Shown here piece after piece: positions 17,879-27,695 of a stretch of 64,000 nucleotides of DNA. A program made the translations under genes and the position numbers. Positions within the stretch are counted from its first letter, which is position 1. Each line of letters starts with the position of its first letter. Source of the DNA: Longimonas halophila (GTDB lineage Bacteria > Bacteroidota > Rhodothermia > Rhodothermales > Salinibacteraceae); assembly GCF_002554705.1 (NCBI RefSeq), contig NZ_PDEP01000015.1:30464-94463 (forward strand), written 5' to 3'. The notes under the pieces were generated by a model that worked only from the letters and a program-made list of their open reading frames with translations, was not told the origin of the DNA and did not search any database.

Positions 17879-19330
17879 ATGAATCCCGCATCCACCGATA
17901 CAGCCAACGGCGCCGACCATGGGTTCTCCGCCCAGGTAAACCGTATGTTTGACACGGCGGCCGTGCATACCGACCACCCTGAAGGCGTACTGCACCAGAT
18001 TCGGGCGTGCGATAACATCGTCCGGTTCGAGTTTCCGGTCAAGCTCGACGATGGAAGCATTGAGGTGATACGCGCCTACCGGGCTGAGCACAGCCATCAC
18101 AAGAAACCGACCAAAGGCGGCATTCGCTACGCGCTGAACGTCAATGTTGACGAGGTGATGGCCCTCGCCTCCCTCATGAGCTACAAATGCGCCATTGTAG
18201 ATGTGCCGTTTGGCGGTGCCAAGGGCGGGGTGTGCATCGACGCACGCAACTATTCGGTGCACGAACTGGAGCGCATTACCCGCCGCTACACGTTCGAGCT
18301 GATCCGGAAGAACTTCATCGGTGCTGGGGTTGACGTGCCGGCTCCCGATTACGGCACCGGGCCGCGCGAGATGGCCTGGATCATGGATACGTACAACCAG
18401 ATGACTGATGACGACCTGAACGGCCTGGCCTGCGTAACGGGCAAGCCGGTAGGGCAAGGTGGCGTGCGCGGGCGCACCGAGGCCACGGGCCGCGGCGTGT
18501 ATTACGGCATTCGTGAGGCCTGTGCGTTCAAGAAAGACATGAAGGCGTTGGGCCTGGATACCGGCACCGCAGGCAAATCGGTGGTGGTGCAGGGAATTGG
18601 GAACGTGGGCTACCATGCCGCCCGCATCCTGCAAGACGAAGGCGACGCCACCATTGTGGGTATCGCCGAAATTGAAGGGGCCATCTACGATCCCAGCGGG
18701 CTCGACATCCACGACGTGGTCGCGCATCGTGAGGAAACCGGGTCGATTCTGGACTTCCCGGGCGCCACCAATCTCGAGGATTCGTCGGACGCGTTGGAAC
18801 TGGAGTGCGACATTCTGGTGCCGGCGGCCCTCGAAGGGGTCATCACACATGAGAATGCCCCGAACGTAAAGGCCAAGATCATCGCCGAGGCGGCTAACGG
18901 CCCCGTTACCACGCAGGCCGACACGATTCTGACTGAGAAGGGCGCGCTCGTCATCCCGGATGTGTACCTGAATGCAGGGGGCGTTACGGTGTCGTACTTC
19001 GAATGGCTGCGTAACCTCTCGCACGTGCGCCACGGGCGCATGAGCCGCCGCTTTGAGGAACGCAACGCCGAACGCATCCTGCGTGCTGTGGATGAGCTTA
19101 CCGACCAGAACTTCGATGAGAAGCTCATGGAAGACCTCGTGGAGCGGGTTGGCTTCGGCGCCAGCGAAGAGGATCTTGTCAACTCCGGGTTGGAGGACAC
19201 GATGGCCTTTGCCTACGAGGAGATCCGCTCAGAGCGAGAGAAGTATGGGGTCGACATGCGCACCGCTGCATTCGTAAGTGCTATCAATAAGATCGCGAAG
19301 TCGTACGCCGACATGGGCATCTTTCCCTGA
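17879..19330 (+). CDS. gdhA: Glutamate dehydrogenase (Glu/Leu/Phe/Val family)
   Basis: The 483-residue protein has the family core: THKGGIRY-type segment KKPTKGGIRYALNVN near residue 80, substrate Lys in MSYKCAIVDVPFGGAKGG near 102-118, APDYGTG near 158 and the Rossmann loop VVVQGIGNVGYHAA near 237. It interconverts glutamate with 2-oxoglutarate and ammonia. It is longer than most bacterial hexameric GDHs (about 420-450), the extra length being near the C-terminus (MRTAAFVSAINKIAKSY). Together with the glnA-lrp operon it gives two routes of ammonia assimilation in one neighbourhood. A leucine or phenylalanine dehydrogenase is less likely at this length. A hairpin at 19374-19405 follows the gene. 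Confidence 0.9.
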   Translation: MNPASTDTANGADHGFSAQVNRMFDTAAVHTDHPEGVLHQIRACDNIVRFEFPVKLDDGSIEVIRAYRAEHSHHKKPTKGGIRYALNVNVDEVMALASLMSYKCAIVDVPFGGAKGGVCIDARNYSVHELERITRRYTFELIRKNFIGAGVDVPAPDYGTGPREMAWIMDTYNQMTDDDLNGLACVTGKPVGQGGVRGRTEATGRGVYYGIREACAFKKDMKALGLDTGTAGKSVVVQGIGNVGYHAARILQDEGDATIVGIAEIEGAIYDPSGLDIHDVVAHREETGSILDFPGATNLEDSSDALELECDILVPAALEGVITHENAPNVKAKIIAEAANGPVTTQADTILTEKGALVIPDVYLNAGGVTVSYFEWLRNLSHVRHGRMSRRFEERNAERILRAVDELTDQNFDEKLMEDLVERVGFGASEEDLVNSGLEDTMAFAYEEIRSEREKYGVDMRTAAFVSAINKIAKSYADMGIFP

Positions 19331-19373
19331 TGCTTGCGTAGGGCTACTGACCAGCATTACGCACAACATTGTT

Positions 19374-19405
19374 CAGGGGGAGGCGCCACGCAGCGTCTCC
19401 CCCTG
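19374..19405. terminator. Bidirectional hairpin between convergent gdhA and kinase genes
   Basis: CAGGGGGAGGCGC (19374-19386) pairs with GCGTCTCCCCCTG (19393-19405), a 13-bp stem with one wobble and a 6-base loop. It lies between two converging stops. No T-run is present, so it may act with Rho. Confidence 0.6.
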
Positions 19406-19440
19406 TGTTAGGTGGGATGCACAGGAGACTGCCGTATCGG

Positions 19441-21879
19441 CTATTCCCCTTCAGGTCCGCTGGGCACGCCGCCCGTTTGGCGAAGCACCTGTTCAGCGCG
19501 CTGGGTGCGCCAATCATCGGGGCCAAACATAGCGCGAAAGCCGCGATAGACTGGGATGAGGCGCGCGCGCCCTTCAGCAATCTGCCCTTGTTGCAGCAAT
19601 GCCAGTCCCAAGATACCCTGTGCCGCCTGCATCTCCCAGTGGGTTTCGGGCACAAACTGCCCCAGCATCGCGATGCCCTCGCGGACCATTTCCTCGGCTT
19701 GGGCACCATTGCCGCGTTCAGTTTCTAACCAGCTGTACCGAATGAGCGACGAGGCAATGTGCGGGTGCTCGTTGGGCAGAATAGAGCGCCGCAGGGCCAG
19801 CGCCTCCTCGTGCATGGCTGCGGCCTGTTCGTAGTCTCCATTCAGGTGGAGCGAGAATGCGTAGCGCGCCATTGCCGAGGCCCGCCCCGGATACTCGTCT
19901 CCAAACTGCGCCCGAAAGGCTGCAATGGCCTCCCGATGTGTTGGCAGCGCCTCCTCAAACTGGCCCTGGTCTTGAAGCGCTACAGCGAGATTATGCAAGT
20001 AGGTGGCTCGTGCCTCGGGCGAGTCCGTGATCGCCAACGCCCTACGTAGAAGCGGCTCGCCCTGCGCGCCGCGTCCCGATTCGTTATAGAGGATGGCCAG
20101 GCCGTTTAGATAGCTGGCTACGGCCGCATGCGCAGCACCATACTCATTTTCGGCCAGGGTTACCGCCTGCCGTAACTGACGTTCGGCCTCGGCATAGTCG
20201 CCCGTACGAAAAAGCAAGTAGCCCAGTGCCGACCGGGTGTCGGCTTCGTCTTCCGCATGGCCATGCCCTTCGGTGCGCAGCGCCAGCGCCTCGCGCAGGA
20301 GCGGTTCGCCCTGCTCGTAAAGCCCGAGTCCGCTGTAAACGCGACCCAGCGTAGTCTGTAAGTCTGCCCGGACGGCGGGGGCCTCGTCCATGCTCGTGTC
20401 CAGTTGGGCGGTGCCCCGGTCCATGACCTCGCGCACGGTCAAATTGGGAGTGCCCGCATTCATTTCAGGGTTCGAGGCCGTAAACAGATTGGTGAGGAAC
20501 GACGTTACGGCCTCCGACTTGTCGCGCTCGGCCCGCATCTGCTGCGAGTACTGCGTGATAGTAATCGCATAAGCACCGACCAGTGCTATCACAAGGGCCG
20601 CCGTAGCAACGCCCCACCGATTGCGCCGCACGAACGTTTGTAGTTGATACCACGACGTGGCCGTGCGCGCTTGCACCGGGCGGTTGTCGAGGTAGCGGCC
20701 GATGTCGCGTCTAAGGTCGGCGGCGGTGCCATAGCGATCTTCGGGCGCACACGCCATGGCCTGCTCAATGACTACCCGAAGGTCGCTACGCAGATAGCGG
20801 TCCAGCGCCGAGGCAGTACAGTCGCGTTTGGCCGCAATGGAGTCGCGCTCGGCAGCGGGTCGGTCGGCAAACTGTTCGTGCATCGGACGCAGATTGCCTT
20901 CGCACACGGCCTGCATCATGGCATAGGGCGCGGTCGTGTCCGCATCCACTGGACGACACCCGCAGATGAGCTCGTAGCAGACGCGGCCCAGCGCGTAGAC
21001 ATCGGTGCGCGTGCTGATAGTCCGCTGCTCAATCTGTTCGGGTGCGGCATAGCCGGGCGTAAGTGGATGGGCGCCGGTCTGCGTTTCGTATGGATCTACG
21101 CCAGTAGGGCCGCCTGTGGCATCGAGCACCTTTGCGATGCCAAAGTCGAGCAGCCGCACCTGGCCGTCGTCGGTCACCAGGATGTTCGACGGCTTCAGAT
21201 CACGATGCACAATCAGGTTCTGATGCGCATGCTGCACGGCTTCCATCACCTGCCGCATAAGTTGCAGCCGTTCGGGAATGGAGAGCCGGTGTGTGTTAGA
21301 GTACGTGGTGATGGGGGTGCCCTCAACATACTCCATCACCACGTAGGGATGCCCATCGGACGTGGCCCCTGCATCAATGATGTGGGCGATATTGGGATGA
21401 TTGAGGGCTGCTAAGATGCTCCGCTCCTGTGCAAAGCGCTCCCCAAAGTTCCGGCGCTGGCTTTGCCGCAGCACTTTCACAGCAACGACCTGATCGAAGA
21501 GTCCGTCGCTGCGATGGGCTTTGTAGACCCGACTGCTGCCTCCGGTGTCAATCAATTCGTCAATCGTGTAGGCATCGAGCGTGGTGCCGGGCTCCACGTT
21601 ATCAGACAAGCGGTTGCCCGAGGCATCGTTGCCCGTGGCTCCTTCCATAGCGTCGTCAACGGCTTGCTGCATCCAGGTCCCTGCACACTGCCAGGCGTCG
21701 TGGTCAAGCAGCATAGGGGCGCCTGTGGCTGCTTTGAGCAGAGCATGGGCCTCTTCCTGAAGCTCAGGCTCGTTGGGGAACGCAGCGCGAATCACTGCTG
21801 CGCGCTCGTTGGGGGGAGCATCCAGCGCTGCATCCAGTGCGTCGTTCAGTGCCTGCCAGTGTGTGGTAACAAGAGACAT
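19441..21879 (-). CDS. Ser/Thr protein kinase with TPR repeats
   Basis: The 812-residue protein has a short N-terminal helical region (1-85), a protein kinase domain (about 105-390), one membrane helix (VATAALVIALVGAYAITI, near 418) and an extracytoplasmic or distal TPR array (about 500-800, with repeats such as LAENEYGAAHAAVASYLNGLA). Kinase motifs present are VAVKVLR, HRDLKPSNILV and LLDFGIAK. The glycine loop is the variant DTGGSSRVYKA. It should phosphorylate Ser/Thr on target proteins at the inner membrane, with the TPRs binding partners. The ECF sigma factor gene 273 bases upstream on the same strand is its probable partner. Such sigma-kinase pairs are common in Planctomycetes and Rhodothermota. 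Confidence 0.9.
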   Translation of the reverse strand: MSLVTTHWQALNDALDAALDAPPNERAAVIRAAFPNEPELQEEAHALLKAATGAPMLLDHDAWQCAGTWMQQAVDDAMEGATGNDASGNRLSDNVEPGTTLDAYTIDELIDTGGSSRVYKAHRSDGLFDQVVAVKVLRQSQRRNFGERFAQERSILAALNHPNIAHIIDAGATSDGHPYVVMEYVEGTPITTYSNTHRLSIPERLQLMRQVMEAVQHAHQNLIVHRDLKPSNILVTDDGQVRLLDFGIAKVLDATGGPTGVDPYETQTGAHPLTPGYAAPEQIEQRTISTRTDVYALGRVCYELICGCRPVDADTTAPYAMMQAVCEGNLRPMHEQFADRPAAERDSIAAKRDCTASALDRYLRSDLRVVIEQAMACAPEDRYGTAADLRRDIGRYLDNRPVQARTATSWYQLQTFVRRNRWGVATAALVIALVGAYAITITQYSQQMRAERDKSEAVTSFLTNLFTASNPEMNAGTPNLTVREVMDRGTAQLDTSMDEAPAVRADLQTTLGRVYSGLGLYEQGEPLLREALALRTEGHGHAEDEADTRSALGYLLFRTGDYAEAERQLRQAVTLAENEYGAAHAAVASYLNGLAILYNESGRGAQGEPLLRRALAITDSPEARATYLHNLAVALQDQGQFEEALPTHREAIAAFRAQFGDEYPGRASAMARYAFSLHLNGDYEQAAAMHEEALALRRSILPNEHPHIASSLIRYSWLETERGNGAQAEEMVREGIAMLGQFVPETHWEMQAAQGILGLALLQQGQIAEGRARLIPVYRGFRAMFGPDDWRTQRAEQVLRQTGGVPSGPEGE

Positions 21880-22152
21880 AGGGGGCGGGGGGATCGAGCA
21901 TCAGAGCACACTACCAAGCATTACGCAAGAACGCTTGGCCTAAATGAAGCCGAACTGTGTGACCGGAGGGTAACAGACCGCAGTAACTGCCACAAAGAGA
22001 AGGTGCGCGTTCTTTGCGCGTCGACGCGAAGCAAAGCGTTCTGTGCCGACTTCGTACCGTCGCATCATACACATTGCTTCTGCGGGCACCGCCGCGTTTC
22101 AATTTTATGCGGAGCGGCTGCAAAACGCTCAGCCGTGTGCGCCCGCCTCCGG

Positions 22153-22716
22153 TTAGCTGTCCTCATCAAGCGCACGGGCGAGCCAGCCTTTGGCCTTGCG
22201 CCAGTCGCGGCGTACCGTGCGGGCCGATACGTCGAGCAGTTCGGCAATTTCTTTCTCCGTCATTCCACCAAAAAAGCGGTATTCAACAACTTTGGCCATG
22301 CGCTCATCCATTTCGGCAAGCTGCGAAAGCGCCGCATCCAGCGCAATAAAAAGATGCGCCGTTTCCTCGCTATCGGAGAGCTGCACGTTTTCAAGGTTAA
22401 AATGCGGAGCTCCGCCACCGCGTTTCTGAGCGGTGCGGCGACGTGCGTAATCCACCAGAATATTGCGCATGATGCGGGAGGCCATCGCATAGAAATGCAA
22501 GCGGCTTTCCCACTGTACCTGCGTCTGATCGATCAGCTTGAGGTAGCACTCGTGCACCAGCGCTGTTGTGCTCAACGTATGGTCGCTGCGCTCGCGCCGC
22601 ATGCGGTGGCTTGCCAGCGTGCGTAGTTCGTCATACACCGCGTCCCACAAGCGCTCCTCGGCCTGTGCATTGCCCTGCTGATATTTTCGTAGTAGCTGAG
22701 TTACATTTTCGTCCAT
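22153..22716 (-). CDS. ECF sigma factor (TIGR02999-like)
   Basis: The 187-residue protein has sigma2 (about 8-95, ALVHECYLKLIDQ and FYAMASRIMRNILVDYARRR) and sigma4 (about 130-180, VVEYRFFGGMTEKEIAELL and a TVRRDWRKAKGWL recognition helix). This pattern (YAMASRIMRNILVDYARRR...AQKRGGG) is that of the ECF group usually linked to Ser/Thr kinases. It directs RNA polymerase to a small regulon. The start was set at MDENVTQLL. Upstream in-frame codons would add a Cys/Pro-rich leader with no family match. No anti-sigma gene is adjacent, so control may be through the downstream kinase. Confidence 0.9.
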   Translation of the reverse strand: MDENVTQLLRKYQQGNAQAEERLWDAVYDELRTLASHRMRRERSDHTLSTTALVHECYLKLIDQTQVQWESRLHFYAMASRIMRNILVDYARRRTAQKRGGGAPHFNLENVQLSDSEETAHLFIALDAALSQLAEMDERMAKVVEYRFFGGMTEKEIAELLDVSARTVRRDWRKAKGWLARALDEDS

Positions 22717-22805
22717 AGGCAGAGCAACAAGCAGGTAGGGGGAACGCGGGGTACACTGCGCACAACATGCCTTGTGTTGGGACAGGTCGCGCGTGGGTGC
22801 ACATC

Positions 22806-22852
22806 GCATATGCGGTTGCAACCTGAACGTACGACGCGGCATCCGCATATGC
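22806..22852. promoter_or_regulatory. Paired GCATATGC palindromes in the divergent ECF/OMP spacer
   Basis: GCATATGCGG (22806-22815) and its reverse complement CCGCATATGC (22843-22852) form a 10-bp inverted repeat. Each contains the palindrome GCATATGC, with starts 39 bases apart. They lie about 95-135 bases before the sigma-factor start and before the outer-membrane gene, a natural operator position. Confidence 0.4.
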
Positions 22853-22933
22853 AACCGGCGTGATCCACAGGTTCCACGGTTCCTCTACATTATTCTGCTA
22901 CATGCTGCCTATCTGTGTGTATCGTAATGCCTC

Positions 22934-23764
22934 ATGCATCGGCTTGCACGCCTCCCTATGGGCTCCGGAAGGCATGAAGGCCCGGCGCACAGCCAGCGTC
23001 AGCGGGATCACTATGCTCGCATTTCTCGTGTAATCGCCGCTTTTGTTTTGATCCTACCCACCCCCTGTCCCGTGGTTGTTCGATTGCTGCCCGCGTTGCT
23101 TCGTACACTGTGCGCGGCTGGATGCCTGGCGCTCGTTGTGCTCTTTCCCGGCGCACTGCCCAGCACAGGCCAGTCGGTTTCGTTTGGAGTAGTGGCGGGT
23201 GCCAATATTGCCACCGTATCCCCGGAGCCCGATCTGTCTACCGGATTCCGCACGACCGTCGCTGCAGGCGGAGGAATGCTCGTTGACTTACCTGGCCCGG
23301 TTGACCTGCAGCAAGAGGTGCTGTTCTCGCAGAAAGGCACCGCCGTTACCGAAACGTTTGGGCAGGTCAACTACACGGCCTCGTACATCGAATTTCCGCT
23401 TCAACTGCGCGTGGCGCTGCCGTCGGTGTGGCGTCTGGATCTGTTCGCCACCGGCGGCGGGTCGTTTGGGCTGAAAGCGTTCGAAAACCAATCGAGCGGC
23501 AGCACGCTCGAATTGCAGTTGCCCGATGAGGGCTCGTTCTTTGAGCGCACCGACGCCAGCGCGGTCGTTGGCTTTGGCGCTACCTTCGACGAAGGGCCCA
23601 GCCCGCTGAGCGTGTTCGTGCGCTACATGCATGGGCTGCGCGAGGTGTCGCAGGGCCGCACCGATGTGGGCCCCGACATAGAGGAAAACCCGTTCCGTGA
23701 CAATCCTTTCCCGGAAAGTGCGAAAACCCGAACGGTTACACTCGGCCTGATGATTGGGCTGTAG
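22934..23764 (+). CDS. Outer-membrane beta-barrel protein (PorT-like fold)
   Basis: The C-terminal 190 residues are an outer-membrane barrel of the Bacteroidetes type (VSFGVVAGANIATVSP at the mature start, SYIEFPLQLRVALP in the middle, TRTVTLGLMIGL as the last strand). The open frame is 276 residues, but the signal peptide (LLPALLRTLCAAGCLALVVL...GQS) begins well inside it. The GTG at 23072 is therefore a likelier start than the ATG at 22934 and would give 230 residues. It has no catalytic motif. It is divergent from the ECF sigma gene and 94 bases before smc. Its role is unknown, perhaps structural. Confidence 0.75.
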   Translation: MHRLARLPMGSGRHEGPAHSQRQRDHYARISRVIAAFVLILPTPCPVVVRLLPALLRTLCAAGCLALVVLFPGALPSTGQSVSFGVVAGANIATVSPEPDLSTGFRTTVAAGGGMLVDLPGPVDLQQEVLFSQKGTAVTETFGQVNYTASYIEFPLQLRVALPSVWRLDLFATGGGSFGLKAFENQSSGSTLELQLPDEGSFFERTDASAVVGFGATFDEGPSPLSVFVRYMHGLREVSQGRTDVGPDIEENPFRDNPFPESAKTRTVTLGLMIGL

Positions 23765-23858
23765 CCCGCTGCGCTGCTGAATTGCTGTCGTACATTCGTT
23801 CTGCTTTGCCTCCCCCCGTACACGCTGTACGGGTTTTGCTGGTTACCTTTTCTGCTGT

Positions 23859-26800
23859 ATGTATCTCCGCACGCTCTCACTTCACGGATTTAAAAGCTTT
23901 GCCGACCCGACCGAGGTCGACTTTGACCCGGGCATTACGGCCATTGTGGGGCCGAATGGATGCGGTAAGTCGAACATCGTTGATGCGGTGCGCTGGGCCA
24001 TTGGCGAGCAGCGCCCCACCGTACTCCGGTCGGAGAAGATGCAGAACGTCATCTTTAACGGCACGGACGCGCGCAAGCCGCTGGGCATGGCCGAGGTGCA
24101 ACTGACTATCGAGAACAACCGCGACATCTTGCCCACTGAATACTCCGAGGTGTCGATTGGGCGGCGGCTCTTCCGCGACGGCACGTCCGAGTATCTGATG
24201 AACGATACCACCTGCCGCCTGAAGGACATCACCGATCTGTTCATGGATACGGGCATGGGCGCGGATGCCTATTCGGTGATCGAACTCAAGATGATCGACG
24301 AGATCGTCTCGGGCAGCAATGAGGACCGACGCCGCATGTTCGAGGAGGCCGCAGGCATTACGCGCTACAAGATGCGCCGCCGCCAGGCCCTGCGCAAGCT
24401 CGACAATACGCAAGACGACCTGGAGCGCATCCGCGACCTGACGGGCGAGATTGGCTCGCAGGTCAAGCGTCTGAAGCGCCAGGCTGAAAAGGCTGCCGAG
24501 CACGAGGAACTCACGGAGGAGCTGCACGAACTGGAACTGCAGCTGGCGCAGAAGGAGTACGACCGCCTGCAGGCCCAGCACGCCTCGGTGGCCGCGGAGC
24601 AAGAGGCGGCCCAGATGCGGGCCGACACCGTTGAAGAAAAACACGATGACGCCGAAGACCGCCACGAGGCGCTGCGCCGCACGCTGAATGCGCAAGAGGA
24701 GGAACGCGATGCCCGTCGCGAGGCGCTCCAAGACCATCGCGCCCAGATTAGCGAGTGGGAGGCGGAGCTGCGCCTCCAGAATGAACGCCTGTCGCGTGCC
24801 CAAACGGACCGCAGCGAAGCGCAGTCCGCTCAGGAGCGCGACACCATGCGCCACCAAGAAGTGCGCGAGCGTATCCAGGAGGCCCAGGAGCAACTTCAGG
24901 AGGCCCGCCCGACACGCAAAGAAGCCGAAGAGGCGCTGAAGGAGGCTTCCGAGCGACGCGAGGCGGCGGAAGCGCGCGCCGAGACGCTCCGCAGCAACGT
25001 TGACGAGGCCCGTCAGGCGCTCAATGCACACGAAAAAGAGCAATCGGAGCGGCGCCGTAGGCTCGACCGCCTCACCAATCGCCTCGACCTTCTCGAAGAG
25101 GCGCAGGAGCATGCCGCCGAGCAGAAGGAGCAGCTCGCCGACACCGCATCCGACCGCGCAGCCCAAACGCGCGAGGCCCGCGCCGCCATGCATACCGCCG
25201 AGGCCCAGCTCGGCGATGCCGAAGAAGCGCTCGCTGATGCGCGCACCCGCTACGACACCGCCCGCGAGACGCTGGACACTGTTGAGTCGGCCTACCAGGA
25301 GGCCCAGCGCCGCCGCGATACTGCCGCTGCCGAGGTCGATCTACTGCAGGGGCTGGTCTCCAGCTACGACGAGTTCTCCGACGCTGTGCAGCACCTGGCC
25401 ACCGAGGGGCCACTCCCCGACCTCCTTACCGTGGCCGACGTGCTCGGCTGCGACGATGAGTGGCGGGTGGCGCTGGATGCGGCACTCGGCGCGTGGGCCG
25501 AATGCATTGTGGTTCAGACGGATGCGGAAGCTCACAAAGCCATCCAGGCCCTGCGCCAGGACGAGGCAGGCCAGGCCACCTTCGTTGTGCTCGACCGCCT
25601 CCCCACGCCGCCTTCAGTCTCCGAGGCGCCCGCCGATACGCAAGTCCTGCGCAATCAGGTGCGCGTCACCGACGACACCTACGCGGCGTTGGCCGACGTG
25701 CTACTGCACAACAGCTTTGTGGCCGAAGACCTCGAATCGGCTCAACAGGCCGCTGCCGATGCCCCCGACACTGCCACGATCTATGCACCAACGGGCGAGT
25801 GGGCCAGCACACACGGGCGGATGCGCGGGGGCAGCCGCCAGGAGCATGCGTCGCCGGTGGCCTCGCGGGTGGGGCGCCGTGAGCAACTGGCTGAGGCCGA
25901 GGCCGAGTGGGAGGCGGCCCACGACCAGTGCGAAACCCTCAAGGCCGAACGCAACGGCGCCCGCGCTGACTTCGAACAGGCCGAGTCCGATCTCGACGAT
26001 GCCCGCACGGCGGTCAACGAGGCCCAGCGTGCCTACGACCGCGCTGAGTCGCGGGTGGAGCAGGCCACGCAGGAGCAAGACGACGCCGAGGCCCGTCGCG
26101 ACGAACTGGCCGATCGAATGGCCGAGCGCGCGGAGGAACTGAGCGAACTCCGCACCGAAATCGAAACGGTGCGCACCGCAGTGCAGGAGGCCGACGACAC
26201 GCTGCAGGAGCTGCGCCGCACCCGCCAAGATGCGGAGTCGGAGCTGGGGCGTGCGGCCGAGGCCGAGCGCGAAGCCGCCGAGGCGCACAACGAGGCGCAA
26301 CTCGCGGCGGTGGAGGCACGCAACCGCGTGCAATCGCTGGAGCGAGAGCTGGAGCGCCTGCAGGAGCAGCGCGACGAGATCGCCGAGCGCATCGAAGAGC
26401 GTAGCGCCCGTGCCGACGATCTGTCCACAACCATCAGCGACACCAAGACCGCCCGGCAAGAAACCCAGCACAAGCTGGAGCAGGCCCGCAACGAGCGTCA
26501 GGACTACCAGGAGGCGGTCGACGCTGCCGAATCCGCCCTGCAGGAAACGCGCGACCAAGTCAGCGAGGTGGAGCAGACGCTGCGCACGCTGCGCCAAGAC
26601 CGCGAATCCGCCGTGCAGAAGGAAAACAAGGCCGCCGTCCGGCGCGCTGAAATCGACACACGGCTCGAAGAGCTGCAGTCGGCCATCGCCGAGGACTTCG
26701 ACCGCGACCTGGACGACGACCCGGTCGAATTGCCCGACGATTTCGATGTGGATGCGGCCCAAGACCGTGTGCGCTCGCTGCGTGGCAAGCGCAACCAGCT

Positions 26801-27416
26801 TGGCAATGTGAATCCGCTGGCGGTGGACGAATATGCCGAGACCAAAGACCGGCTCGACTTCCTGACCGAGCAGCAGGAGGATCTGGAGGAGGCCGAGGGT
26901 ACGCTGCTTGAAACCATTAGCGAGATCAACACCAAGGCCTCCAAACGCTTCGAGGAAACCTACGCCTCGGTGCGCGAGAGCTTCCAGAAGTTGTTCACCG
27001 ATCTGTTCGGCGACGCCGCCAACGCCGACCTGGTGCTGGCCGATGCCGACGACCCGCTCGACGCGCCGATCGAGATCCACGCCCAGCCCCCGGGCAAGCG
27101 ACCCAGCACGCTCGAACAGCTCTCCAGCGGCGAGAAAACGCTCACCGCCATTGCGCTGCTCTTTGCCATCTACCTGGTGAAGCCCAGCCCGTTCTGCATC
27201 TTAGACGAGGTTGATGCCCCGCTCGACGATACCAACGTGGAGCGCTTCATGAACCTGATTCGGCGGTTTGAGCAGGATACGCAATTCATTCTCGTGACCC
27301 ACAACCAGCGCACCATGGCCCTGGCCGACCGCATGTACGGCGTCACGATGCAGGAGAATGGGGTGTCGGAGCTGGTCGGTGTGGAGTTCGACGAAGCCGT
27401 GGAGCTGGCAGGCTGA
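23859..27416 (+). CDS. smc: Chromosome segregation protein SMC
   Basis: The 1185-residue protein has the full SMC plan. Walker A is IVGPNGCGKSNI near residue 28-38. A long coiled coil (about 165-495) extremely rich in Glu, Ala, Arg and Gln follows, then a hinge near 505-645 (TVADVLGCDDEWRVALDAAL), a second coiled coil (about 670-1010), the ABC signature LSSGEKTLTAIALLFA near 1088 and Walker B SPFCILDEVDAPLDD near 1110. It forms the condensin dimer that compacts and segregates the chromosome. The partners ScpA and ScpB are not in the window. The gene is alone on its transcript as far as can be seen. Confidence 0.95.
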   Translation: MYLRTLSLHGFKSFADPTEVDFDPGITAIVGPNGCGKSNIVDAVRWAIGEQRPTVLRSEKMQNVIFNGTDARKPLGMAEVQLTIENNRDILPTEYSEVSIGRRLFRDGTSEYLMNDTTCRLKDITDLFMDTGMGADAYSVIELKMIDEIVSGSNEDRRRMFEEAAGITRYKMRRRQALRKLDNTQDDLERIRDLTGEIGSQVKRLKRQAEKAAEHEELTEELHELELQLAQKEYDRLQAQHASVAAEQEAAQMRADTVEEKHDDAEDRHEALRRTLNAQEEERDARREALQDHRAQISEWEAELRLQNERLSRAQTDRSEAQSAQERDTMRHQEVRERIQEAQEQLQEARPTRKEAEEALKEASERREAAEARAETLRSNVDEARQALNAHEKEQSERRRRLDRLTNRLDLLEEAQEHAAEQKEQLADTASDRAAQTREARAAMHTAEAQLGDAEEALADARTRYDTARETLDTVESAYQEAQRRRDTAAAEVDLLQGLVSSYDEFSDAVQHLATEGPLPDLLTVADVLGCDDEWRVALDAALGAWAECIVVQTDAEAHKAIQALRQDEAGQATFVVLDRLPTPPSVSEAPADTQVLRNQVRVTDDTYAALADVLLHNSFVAEDLESAQQAAADAPDTATIYAPTGEWASTHGRMRGGSRQEHASPVASRVGRREQLAEAEAEWEAAHDQCETLKAERNGARADFEQAESDLDDARTAVNEAQRAYDRAESRVEQATQEQDDAEARRDELADRMAERAEELSELRTEIETVRTAVQEADDTLQELRRTRQDAESELGRAAEAEREAAEAHNEAQLAAVEARNRVQSLERELERLQEQRDEIAERIEERSARADDLSTTISDTKTARQETQHKLEQARNERQDYQEAVDAAESALQETRDQVSEVEQTLRTLRQDRESAVQKENKAAVRRAEIDTRLEELQSAIAEDFDRDLDDDPVELPDDFDVDAAQDRVRSLRGKRNQLGNVNPLAVDEYAETKDRLDFLTEQQEDLEEAEGTLLETISEINTKASKRFEETYASVRESFQKLFTDLFGDAANADLVLADADDPLDAPIEIHAQPPGKRPSTLEQLSSGEKTLTAIALLFAIYLVKPSPFCILDEVDAPLDDTNVERFMNLIRRFEQDTQFILVTHNQRTMALADRMYGVTMQENGVSELVGVEFDEAVELAG

Positions 27417-27621
27417 GGGCGGCGTGCTCCTGCTGACACGTTGCAGCGCCTTGTCTGCGGTGATCGCTTTCCTGATAAGAATCTGTTCTGAGGCGAACGG
27501 GCGCAGGCTTTTGATGCGTGTACCGGCATCCCAGGTGCTTGCGGAGGCAGAGCCTCCCGGCTGGGCGTCACGAGACAGAGCCTCGCGACGAGCGGAACCG
27601 AGGGCGGTGTGCTCCTGCTGA
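27415..27621. repeat. 185-bp segment bounded by 22-bp direct repeats
   Basis: GAGGGCGGCGTGCTCCTGCTGA (27415-27436, overlapping the smc stop codon) recurs at 27600-27621 with one mismatch. Between them lie palindromic texts GGAGGCAGAGCCTCC (27543-27557) and AGAGCCTCGCGACGAGC. It looks like an insertion or slippage duplication. Confidence 0.55.
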
Positions 27622-27695
27622 TATGTCCTGGAGCCTTGCCCAACGTGAGCCGTTTAGACAACAGTCATAAACTTCTAATCTGGAGCATCCGCATC

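Noticed and set aside
23877..27080. Leu-rich open frames (438 and 459 residues) on the minus strand
   Set aside because: They are the reverse of the SMC coiled coils, where Glu/Gln-rich codons read as Leu on the other strand.
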